Assembly (NCBI GenBank): GCA_030587505.1
Contig: JAUQYY010000285.1
Span: forward strand, 1 to 5,404
Reading direction: 5' to 3'
Length of the DNA stretch: 5,404 nucleotides
Source of the DNA: Candidatus Sigynarchaeota archaeon
Lineage (GTDB): Archaea > Asgardarchaeota > Jordarchaeia > Jordarchaeales > Jordarchaeaceae
Below, piece after piece: positions 1-5,009 of the stretch. Position 1 is the first letter of the stretch. The number at the start of each line of letters is the position of its first letter. The position numbers and the translations under genes were made by a program. Below the pieces are notes generated by a model. It was not told the DNA's origin, did no database searches, and was given only the letters and a program-made list of their open reading frames with translations.

Positions 1-121
1 CCCGCAGAGACATTCTACTACTCTCGCTCCATCTTGTTTTAAAAACTTTGTGCACCTTCTGAAACCGCTCCAATGCCCGGGAAGAGAATATCCATCCCAA
101 AATTCCGAGGATTACAAAAAT
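1..121 (-). pseudogene. possible 5' end or remnant of a leftward membrane-protein gene
   Basis: On the minus strand a frame is open from a TAA at 122-124 to the left edge, about 40 codons. It begins with a hydrophobic stretch (FVILGILGWIF) followed by a basic, amphipathic segment (ERFQKVHKVFKTRW), a pattern more protein-like than the other frames here. There is no good start: TTG at 98-100, TTG at 71-73, GTG at 53-55 and ATG at 11-13 are all in frame, and none has a well-spaced Shine-Dalgarno. In the same frame a 14-codon stretch starting with ATG precedes the TAA, so this could be a gene broken by a stop. It could also be chance. The family is not recognised and the gene, if real, continues outside the window. 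Confidence 0.22.
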
Positions 122-283
122 TTATCGGCGATTCTGTGCTTGGAGATTCCCAGTTTCTTGAAGCATTTATCTACCTAGCGCCTACACTTTCGGTAAAGGA
201 AGGGTGAAAAATATCAGATGTAGACGGAGTTCTTGAAATGTGATAAGGTTTAAAAATGATTTCTCACCATTTAGAACACACTC

Positions 284-299
284 TAAAAATATAAAAATT
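284..299 (+). promoter_or_regulatory. TATA-box promoter region of the first ClC gene
   Basis: TAAAAATATAAAAATT is an A/T-only run typical of an archaeal TATA box. Transcription would be expected about 25 bases downstream, near 312-320, giving a leader of roughly 185 bases to the ATG at 502. A second TATA-like stretch (ATTTAAAAAA, 317-326) would start transcription near 345, and GTTTAAAAAT at 249-258 is a weaker third option. Confidence 0.45.
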
Positions 300-303
300 G
301 AAA

Positions 304-320
304 AAATCCCTTAGGGATTT
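304..320. promoter_or_regulatory. 17-bp perfect palindrome, candidate operator
   Basis: AAATCCCTTAGGGATTT is perfectly symmetric around 312 (arms AAATCCCT and AGGGATTT). It lies just downstream of the TATA-like box at 284-299, where transcription is predicted to start. That is a usual place for an archaeal repressor dimer to bind and block polymerase. The regulator is not in the window. With its flanking A-runs it could instead be a weak hairpin terminator for something upstream. Confidence 0.4.
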
Positions 321-491
321 AAAAAAGAAGAGCGGCGTCTGACTACAGTTCTAAAAGGGAGGCGGAAGCCTATCGGGTTGCATGGTCGGAAGCTTCCAGG
401 CACCGATGAAAATACTTGCGATTGTAATAGCTCCGAGATACATGGACTCGCAAGCTTCAAAACTTCTCATACCTTCTCACAGGTTCCTAAC

Positions 492-498
492 GGTGAGG
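492..498 (+). promoter_or_regulatory. Shine-Dalgarno that decides the ClC start at 502
   Basis: GGTGAGG ends three bases before the ATG at 502, and its GGTGA core (492-496) sits five bases before it, the spacing and sequence expected for the archaeal 16S rRNA tail. The upstream in-frame ATGs at 382 and 406 lack such a site, so 502 is preferred. Confidence 0.6.
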
Positions 499-501
499 TT
501 T

Positions 502-2475
502 ATGAGTTCTAAAGCCGATGAAGGAGAAAGGAACGGAGCGGAAAATCATAAACAGCAGCGTCAAAGACTTAAGGTCGCAGAGTTGATTGGTACTCACTTC
601 AAAAACAGTTTTAGGGATATGCTCGGGGACTTCGGCTCTAGACTTCTAACCATAAGACACCTGAAACTCATTGGCGCATCGATAATCGTCGGCGTGCTCG
701 TCGGTATAGCAGCCGCCGCCTTCCTATTCCTGATTGACTTCTTCACCGACCTCTTTCTCACCTACCCAACAAGCATCTGGCAGCCGATAATAGTCGTAAT
801 GCCCGCCCTAGGCGGTCTCATGGTTGCGGTTATCACGTACAAACTCGCCCCCGAGAGTGAGGGGCACGGAGTCTCTGAGGTCATGGAATCCATAGTAAGA
901 GCTGGAGGAAGAATACGCGCCCGAGTGCCCATAGTGAAGATGATCACTTCGGCAATCACCATCGGCTCTGGGGGAAGCGCGGGAGACGAGGGGCCAATCG
1001 TACAGATCGGCGGAGGCTGCGGCTCCGTGGTTGGAAGACTATTCAAGCTCGACGAAACAGGGGTTAAACTTCTGGTGGTGTGTGGAGCAGCGGCGGGGAT
1101 AAGCGCGATATTCAAGGCGCCCCTAGGCGGGGTTTTATTCGGGCTGGAAATAGTTTACGGAGGGATGGAGGCAATAGTAATTGTTCCGGTGGTCTTCTCT
1201 TCGTTTGTCTCAAGTGCCATTGCTCAGGAAGTCCTCGGGGCAGAACCTCTACTCAAGCTCCGACCTTTCATCGTGTTGAACCCCTACGAGTACTTCCTGT
1301 TCTTCGCCCTGGGTTTAGCCTTCGGCCTGCTGAGCATCTTTTGGATAAAAATATTCCACTTCATATCCAAACTCTTCAAACGCCTAAGAGTTTCAAAGTA
1401 CCTGAAACCCGGAATAGGAGGGCTGATGGTAGGATTCATAATTTGCTTCTTCCCGCAGATAATCGGAGGAGGCTACGAAGTAATAGACAGGATAGTCCTC
1501 ATTCCCATAACCGTGAGCTTCTTCATCATTCTCGGTTTACTAAAAATTTTAGGCACATCGATAACGCTAGGAAGCGGTGGGAGCGGTGGCGCTTTCGCCC
1601 CAACGATGTTCATAGGAGCAATGTTCGGGGGAGCCTACGGGGTCGCGATACAGTGGCTGTTGTATGGGAACACCTTTGGCCCCCTCACGCCGTTGCTACC
1701 CTTCTTCGGAAAGCTGATTGGCCCAATCGCACATTACATCTCACCAGCCTTCACCTTTGAACCATTAGCCTACGCGGTGGTTGGCATGGCCGCACTCGTA
1801 GCCTCAGCGGCCAGAGCCCCATTGACCGGCATAGTGCTGGTTACCGAGATCACCCAGGATTATAGAATGGTTCTACCACTCATGATTGCGTGTATAACCG
1901 CGTACTTTACGAGCCGCTTTATTATGAGGGGAGACCTCTACACACAGACCCTACTGGAGAAGGGTATTGACATAGCGGAAGAGAGACGAGCAGAGATACT
2001 TGACCGCGTGAGAGTCGGCGACGTCATGTCCAAGCCTGTTGTGGTTTACTCGGACATGGAAATCTTCCAAGTGTTCGAGATGATAGAGAAGTACCACTAC
2101 CATGGTTACCCCGTCCTAGACAAAAACAACAACCTAATAGGAATAATAGATGCAGACACCGTAGAAAGAGAGATAGCGGAAAGACACGAAACAAGAAAAG
2201 TGGAGGAAGTGGTTAACAGAAACATAGTAACAGCCCTTCCGGAAGAAACCCTCCACCAAGCCCTGGACAAAATGCTTCAACACAAAACAGACAGACTAAT
2301 CGTGGTGGACCCCGACGAACCAAAAGTATGTTGTATTGGTATAATAACAAGAACAGACATTCTCCAAGTGCACGAAATACAACTGATAATGAAATACGGA
2401 AGCGGAGAGATAAAGAAGAAACTTCAAAAAATCGCGAGAATAGATGAAGAACTCCGCGAAGAAAAGGAAATATAA
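502..2475 (+). CDS. ClC-family chloride channel/transporter with C-terminal CBS pair
   Basis: A 657-residue integral membrane protein expected to pass chloride or a similar anion across the cytoplasmic membrane, working as a dimer. The membrane part spans about residues 55-485. It shows the ClC signatures in order: GHGVSEV (121-127, usually GSGIPEV), GSGGSAGDEGP (155-165, with gating Glu163), GGVLFGLEIV (209-218), GSGGSGGAFAP (357-367) and the central-gate Tyr480 in GDLYTQTL. Two CBS domains follow (about 505-562 and 568-632), joined by a short linker and ending in a charged tail. In this family CBS pairs often bind adenine nucleotides and tune activity. Ile217 stands where antiporters carry the internal proton glutamate, so a channel-like or uncoupled mode is possible. 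The same frame is open upstream with ATGs at 382 and 406, which would add 40 or 32 residues. The start at 502 has the good ribosome binding site and suits a cytosolic N-terminus. Family assignment is firm; ion and mechanism are inferred. Confidence 0.95.
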   Translation: MSSKADEGERNGAENHKQQRQRLKVAELIGTHFKNSFRDMLGDFGSRLLTIRHLKLIGASIIVGVLVGIAAAAFLFLIDFFTDLFLTYPTSIWQPIIVVMPALGGLMVAVITYKLAPESEGHGVSEVMESIVRAGGRIRARVPIVKMITSAITIGSGGSAGDEGPIVQIGGGCGSVVGRLFKLDETGVKLLVVCGAAAGISAIFKAPLGGVLFGLEIVYGGMEAIVIVPVVFSSFVSSAIAQEVLGAEPLLKLRPFIVLNPYEYFLFFALGLAFGLLSIFWIKIFHFISKLFKRLRVSKYLKPGIGGLMVGFIICFFPQIIGGGYEVIDRIVLIPITVSFFIILGLLKILGTSITLGSGGSGGAFAPTMFIGAMFGGAYGVAIQWLLYGNTFGPLTPLLPFFGKLIGPIAHYISPAFTFEPLAYAVVGMAALVASAARAPLTGIVLVTEITQDYRMVLPLMIACITAYFTSRFIMRGDLYTQTLLEKGIDIAEERRAEILDRVRVGDVMSKPVVVYSDMEIFQVFEMIEKYHYHGYPVLDKNNNLIGIIDADTVEREIAERHETRKVEEVVNRNIVTALPEETLHQALDKMLQHKTDRLIVVDPDEPKVCCIGIITRTDILQVHEIQLIMKYGSGEIKKKLQKIARIDEELREEKEI

Positions 2476-2553
2476 ACCCTCAAGCAACCAGAACCCCCAA
2501 GCACGAGAAACACACCCATAAACACATCCTACACTTAAGAAATCCTAGCCTCG

Positions 2554-2559
2554 AAAAAA
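2554..2559 (-). terminator. T-run terminator candidate after the DUF6141-like gene
   Basis: Six A on the plus strand read as T6 on the minus strand, about 45 bases past the stop of the leftward gene. Archaeal polymerase commonly stops at such T-runs without a hairpin. Confidence 0.4.
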
Positions 2560-2580
2560 GCCTCACCAAGAGCACCAGCA

Positions 2581-2586
2581 TTTTTT
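2581..2586 (+). terminator. T-run terminator candidate after the first ClC gene
   Basis: T6 on the plus strand about 105 bases past the ClC stop codon and just before the convergent gene. Together with the opposite-strand T-run at 2554-2559 it would separate the two convergent transcripts. The intervening 2476-2580 stretch is strikingly poor in T and G. Confidence 0.4.
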
Positions 2587-2604
2587 ACTTGGATTTGAAT
2601 GTCT

Positions 2605-2988
2605 CTAGTCTATCTTGCGGTGCATTCTCATTCCCACTCTTATCGCTTCGGCCAGTGTCTCGGGATGCTGTGAGCCGATCATGAGCCTCTTACCTTTTAC
2701 GAGTTCGAGTAGGACTCCCCTGTTTCCGGAAACGTTGTATGCCCAGCCCCTTTTTGGCGACCATCTTATGCCCCAACCCCCGTACTCTAATAGGGGGTTG
2801 TAAACCCGAGGCGTGAAAGCCTTCACTTCTTCAAACGGAATCCTCCTTCTTACGAAGGGAAAGAAGCGAATGTGCACGCCGTCACTCCTCACCTCAACCA
2901 CATGCTTCAGGCAGTAGAAGAGGAGGGGGAGAGCCACCGACGTAAAGATTAGAACACCACCCATAACAAGGAGAGTTTCGTTTGACAT
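2605..2988 (-). CDS. small single-span membrane protein, DUF6141/PH-like
   Basis: A 127-residue protein with one N-terminal membrane segment (about residues 5-27, LLVMGGVLIFTSVALPLL) followed by a compact domain rich in beta-strand-like sequence. Recognisable pieces are RFFPFVRRRIPFEEV (41-55), YGGWGIRW (69-76), YNVSGNRGVLLEL (84-96) and a final IGSQHPETLAEAI (104-116). From memory this order matches the DUF6141 family, small proteins with a PH-like fold on the cytosolic side of the membrane; their role is not known to me. The ATG at 2988 is chosen because GGGGAGA lies seven bases upstream and the membrane segment follows directly. The frame continues upstream to a TTG at 3165, but those 59 residues are not hydrophobic, not family-like and have no ribosome binding site. 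It lies 233 bases downstream of the ligase on the same strand, so co-transcription is possible but not close-coupled. Confidence 0.75.
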   Translation of the reverse strand: MSNETLLVMGGVLIFTSVALPLLFYCLKHVVEVRSDGVHIRFFPFVRRRIPFEEVKAFTPRVYNPLLEYGGWGIRWSPKRGWAYNVSGNRGVLLELVKGKRLMIGSQHPETLAEAIRVGMRMHRKID

Positions 2989-2995
2989 CGGATTG

Positions 2996-3002
2996 TCTCC
3001 CC
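2996..3002 (-). promoter_or_regulatory. Shine-Dalgarno of the DUF6141-like gene
   Basis: Minus-strand GGGGAGA is followed by seven bases and then the ATG at 2988. It decides the start in favour of the 127-residue protein over the longer TTG-initiated frame. Confidence 0.6.
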
Positions 3003-3040
3003 AAGGCTGGCCCAGCACGAGTTGAGTGTACACGCCACTC

Positions 3041-3046
3041 AAAAAA
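3041..3046 (-). terminator. T-run between ligase and DUF6141-like gene
   Basis: Minus-strand T6 about 175 bases past the ligase stop and 53 bases before the next ATG. It may end the ligase transcript or attenuate read-through. No stable GC hairpin precedes it, so this rests on the T-run alone. Confidence 0.25.
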
Positions 3047-3221
3047 TTGTGGCTATTAGCGCGGAGTCGAAGAAGAGAAGAGCCCAGAGCTAGGGTTGCC
3101 GAAACCTTTGAACCTCTCTGAAAGTGGGATCCCAGCTCAAGACCCGTCCCTCGGACAAACCTCAAGTTGGTTTGTACCTCTTTCCTACACTTCCAAGCGT
3201 CGACGGAATATTAATTTTTCG

Positions 3222-4328
3222 CTAAACTCTCCTCGCTGCTTCGATAATGGGCTTCACGAAGTCCTCTGGCTCCACCATGGGTATCTCCCAGTCGGGGCGA
3301 AGGAATATGTCCATGACCCTTGAGTAGACGGCCTCCTCGTCTGTTGGGTCTACTCCCCTAAGAGAGCTTTCAAGATCCTTGAGGTAGCTTTCGGGCCTGC
3401 AGTAGAAGTCGCCGGAGAACATAACGTCCTCAATTTTTCCCTCGGGATTTATTAGGATGTGCACAACGACTTCTCTGTCCCTCTTGTTCTTGGCGAACAC
3501 GAACTTGTAACCCTTCTCCCTCAACTCTCTCAGGTTGGGAAACCTCGCCATACTCGAGAAGGCGAACTTGTTCTCTGGCGAGGTAGCGTAGTCGCGCCAC
3601 TTCTGGTATATCTCCCTCTCTGCATCGAGTAATCCTCCCTCCTCGAACTCCACACCCAACACCTCCTGGAAGGCTTCGGTGAACGCCCTCTTAAACTCTT
3701 CATCGCTGGGGAGCCTACCTGTTTCAGCCTCCACACTGGTAATGATTTCCGATAGTTCCTTTATTCTCTTGTCCCTAAACTTCTCAGGGTGCAGCTGCAC
3801 AACATCCTCAAAGTACTTGAAGTTGAGATCCCTCAGGGAGATTATGCACTGCATAACCACAATGTTCTCCCTCTCGGTAAAGCCGAACCCGGTTATTTTC
3901 CGGTTGCCCACCATAACGTCCCCCGCGTACCTGTACCAGACGTCCCTAACTCCCAACCTTTTGTAACCCTCCGTGATGGCCTTCCCCACCTTTCTGAAAG
4001 CTTCGTCGAGCCTGGGGAAAAAGTCCCTGTCCACAGTAAGACCCAAGCCTCTGCTACCCACCGGATCAATGAGAATTACACCTCCCCCGATCGGCCTCCG
4101 CACAACATCGATATCCTTTTCCTCCGCCCTAGCGTAGTCGATAGCTAGGTCCAAATCCTGGTATCTTCCTATGCTGATGGAGTACTTCGAGAAGCCAGAA
4201 AGGAGAAAAGTGTTTGGACTGATTCCGAGCAGCTTTCCCTCTATTGCTGTCATAGCGTAAGCAACGATATCTGGACCATCAAGTCCAGGAGCCCATAACA
4301 ACCGCCATTTATCTGGCAAGACAATCAT
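3222..4328 (-). CDS. lipoate-protein ligase A-type protein with fused accessory domain
   Basis: A 368-residue cytosolic protein of the BPL/LplA/LipB fold. Family members activate lipoate (or octanoate or biotin) with ATP and attach it to a lysine of a carrier domain such as 2-oxoacid dehydrogenase E2 or glycine cleavage H protein. Residues 38-60 (PNTFLLSGFSKYSISIGRYQ region) match the first catalytic-domain strands. RRPIGGGVILID (77-88) is the lipoyl-AMP loop, and GNRKITGFGF (141-150) carries the expected catalytic Lys144. Residues about 275-368 (KFVFAKNKRDREVVVHILINP onward, with FSGDFYC and SSLRGVD) resemble the LplA accessory C-terminal domain, which some archaea encode as a separate protein. 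The loop departs from the usual RRxS/TGGGxVxHD: Ile80 replaces Ser/Thr and Ile87 replaces His. Substrate choice is therefore uncertain and it may not be a classical lipoate ligase. No lipoate-dependent enzyme or other lipoyl gene is in the window. ATG at 4328 follows an AGGTAGGG and a TATA-like element at short distance, suggesting a very short leader. Confidence 0.82.
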   Translation of the reverse strand: MIVLPDKWRLLWAPGLDGPDIVAYAMTAIEGKLLGISPNTFLLSGFSKYSISIGRYQDLDLAIDYARAEEKDIDVVRRPIGGGVILIDPVGSRGLGLTVDRDFFPRLDEAFRKVGKAITEGYKRLGVRDVWYRYAGDVMVGNRKITGFGFTERENIVVMQCIISLRDLNFKYFEDVVQLHPEKFRDKRIKELSEIITSVEAETGRLPSDEEFKRAFTEAFQEVLGVEFEEGGLLDAEREIYQKWRDYATSPENKFAFSSMARFPNLRELREKGYKFVFAKNKRDREVVVHILINPEGKIEDVMFSGDFYCRPESYLKDLESSLRGVDPTDEEAVYSRVMDIFLRPDWEIPMVEPEDFVKPIIEAARRV

Positions 4329-4359
4329 CCCTACCTATAAGCAACCTAGTAAGTATCCC

Positions 4360-4381
4360 TTTAAATATTAACTATTATACC
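4360..4381 (-). promoter_or_regulatory. promoter region of the ligase gene
   Basis: On the minus strand the segment contains TATAATAG and then AATATTTAAA, either of which could be the TATA box. The nearer one would start transcription around 4338, about 10 bases before the ATG at 4328, a short leader common in archaea. Confidence 0.45.
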
Positions 4382-4402
4382 TCTTCTTCTTATAATTCAT
4401 TC

Positions 4403-4420
4403 TTCTGAAATATTTCAGAA
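4403..4420. promoter_or_regulatory. 18-bp perfect palindrome, candidate regulator site
   Basis: TTCTGAAATATTTCAGAA is perfectly symmetric, with an outer imperfect pair TATAATT (4391-4397) and AATTATA (4420-4426). It lies roughly 35-50 bases upstream of the ligase TATA region, a position where archaeal activators often bind. It is far from the second ClC promoter, so the ligase is the likely target. No cognate regulator is in the window. Confidence 0.4.
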
Positions 4421-4646
4421 ATTATAGCTACAAGGAGTAAAACCGAAGAAATAGAGGAGGGTGTCTTTGGATGGTTGTTTAACCGTTGAAAAACCTTAGA
4501 GCAGTGAGATGGAGATTGATCTCAGTATTCCTGGGAGGTGCCAAACCTTCTATCTTTTATTGGAGGAATGCGCAGTGCGATTTTTACAACCTCTTTGAAA
4601 CGTTTACCGTTTTCACGCGGGTTGAGTAGGTGGATTTTGGTTTTAA

Positions 4647-4683
4647 TCTTGATCCATAGTCACAGTTGGTTATGTGATCAAGG
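4647..4683 (+). other. long imperfect stem-loop in non-coding DNA
   Basis: CTTGATCCATA (4648-4658) pairs with TATG-T-GATCAAG (4671-4682), giving an 11-bp stem with one bulged T and a 12-base loop; a closing T-G pair at 4647/4683 can be added. A T5 run follows at 4696-4700. It could be part of a structured RNA, a protein-binding site or a terminator. Nothing in it identifies a known RNA family. Confidence 0.35.
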
Positions 4684-4824
4684 CGGATGTATGTGTTTTT
4701 CGGGACGTTTGTTAGTAATGTTTGTTTGTGAATGGTTTGAAGGTTGAGAACTCTCTTTTGGTATGTTTTAATTGGATTGAAACGTATAATTGAATAAATA
4801 TATTAATCTTACTTCTGATGATAG

Positions 4825-4851
4825 AATTATTATATTATATTATTAATAATT
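4825..4851. repeat. 27-base A/T-only tract with inverted repeat
   Basis: The tract contains only A and T and has 8-base inverted arms AATTATTA (4825-4832) and TAATAATT (4844-4851). It lies just upstream of the second ClC promoter. It may be curved or easily melted DNA or a regulator site; with this base composition the symmetry may be accidental. Confidence 0.3.
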
Positions 4852-4871
4852 GGAAAAATAAAATGAAAAGG

Positions 4872-4890
4872 AGAAAGACTTATAAATTAA
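4872..4890 (+). promoter_or_regulatory. BRE/TATA promoter of the second ClC gene
   Basis: AGAAAGACT (BRE-like) followed by TATAAATTAA forms a good archaeal promoter. Transcription should begin near 4908-4912, about 100 bases before the ATG at 5010. That would exclude the in-frame ATG at 4863. Another TATA-like run, AAATATATTAA (4796-4806), is an alternative. Confidence 0.5.
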
Positions 4891-4998
4891 AAATCAAGAT
4901 TAGTAAGAACAAAAGAACCACAAAATACGACTCATCCCAAAAAGATTCAAAAACACAACATACAACCGCAGACCAAACATCATACCTTTGTACAGTTC

Positions 4999-5002
4999 GG
5001 TG
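4999..5002 (+). promoter_or_regulatory. weak Shine-Dalgarno for the second ClC start
   Basis: GGTG sits seven bases before the ATG at 5010. It is short but correctly spaced. The other in-frame ATGs, at 4863 and 5052, have nothing comparable. Confidence 0.4.
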
Positions 5003-5009
5003 TTCAAAA

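Larger units (their letters stand above)
122..501. other. intergenic region upstream of the first ClC gene
   Basis: No convincing gene is seen here. A 44-codon frame (73-207, +) and a 66-codon frame (315-509, +, no ATG) resemble nothing recognisable. The region is AT-rich from about 205 to 330 and holds the best promoter candidate and a 17-bp palindrome. From 331 to 501 it is more GC-rich and would be the transcribed leader, or a protein extension if translation begins at 382 or 406 instead of 502. GGAAGC occurs at 364-369 and again inside the 10-bp palindrome GGAAGCTTCC (388-397). A GGGAGG at 357-362 lies too far from any ATG to act as a normal ribosome binding site. Confidence 0.5.
2989..3221 (-). 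other. long leader/spacer between ligase and DUF6141-like gene
   Basis: This 233-base gap on the minus strand has no clear gene. Just after the ligase stop, AAAAATTAATATT (minus strand, about 3205-3217) could be a TATA element, which would give the small membrane protein a leader near 200 bases. Local features are GTCC-GAG-GGAC (a short stem-loop with possible G-U extension, about 3145-3155), the palindrome GGGATCCC (3127-3134) and a minus-strand T6 at 3041-3046. No known riboswitch is recognised. Confidence 0.35.
4329..5009. other. 680-base intergenic region between ligase and second ClC gene
   Basis: No convincing gene is seen. From about 4440 to 4760 the plus strand is rich in G and T and poor in C; a 59-codon frame from ATG 4568 to 4747 and a 72-codon minus-strand frame without ATG (4587-4802) fall here but match nothing I know. 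The region holds the ligase promoter and an 18-bp palindrome near its left end, a long imperfect stem-loop (4647-4683), a smaller hairpin (TGAGAT/ATCTCA, 4505-4524), and a very AT-rich tract before the second ClC promoter. The length and structures leave room for a non-coding RNA. Confidence 0.5.

Noticed and set aside
762..1115. 117-codon minus-strand frame
   Set aside because: Antisense shadow of the ClC selectivity region; Pro/Thr/Ser-rich low-complexity translation.
1080..1760. 226-codon plus-strand frame inside the ClC gene
   Set aside because: It is a shifted shadow of the ClC gene; its translation is Arg/His/Pro-rich and without family features.
3090..3135. possible tRNA T-arm (GGTTCAAAG on the minus strand)
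   Set aside because: The flanking bases do not form the T-stem, and no acceptor or anticodon arm could be found.
2989..3165. 59-residue N-terminal extension of the DUF6141-like protein from TTG at 3165
   Set aside because: No ribosome binding site, no family resemblance, and a strong site sits before the ATG at 2988.
3789..4148. 119-codon plus-strand frame opposite the ligase
   Set aside because: Antisense shadow of the ligase, which has clear family motifs on the other strand.
4538..4747. 69-codon plus-strand frame, possible small membrane protein
   Set aside because: The GTG start overlaps its own GGGAGGTG site, the ATG at 4568 is only one base after GGAGG, and the Cys/Trp-rich translation resembles no known protein; kept only as a note in the intergenic entry.
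4587..4802. 72-codon minus-strand frame, possible transposase tail
   Set aside because: It has no start codon; the strand is T-poor so stops are rare by chance; likeness to TnpB tails was too vague to support.
4813..4824. possible C/D-box RNA (CTGATGATAG)
   Set aside because: The C-like box has the wrong first base and no D box follows at a suitable distance.
4863..5009. 49-residue N-terminal extension of the second ClC protein
   Set aside because: It begins upstream of the best predicted transcription start, has no Shine-Dalgarno and is Lys/Thr/Ser-rich, unlike a ClC N-terminus.
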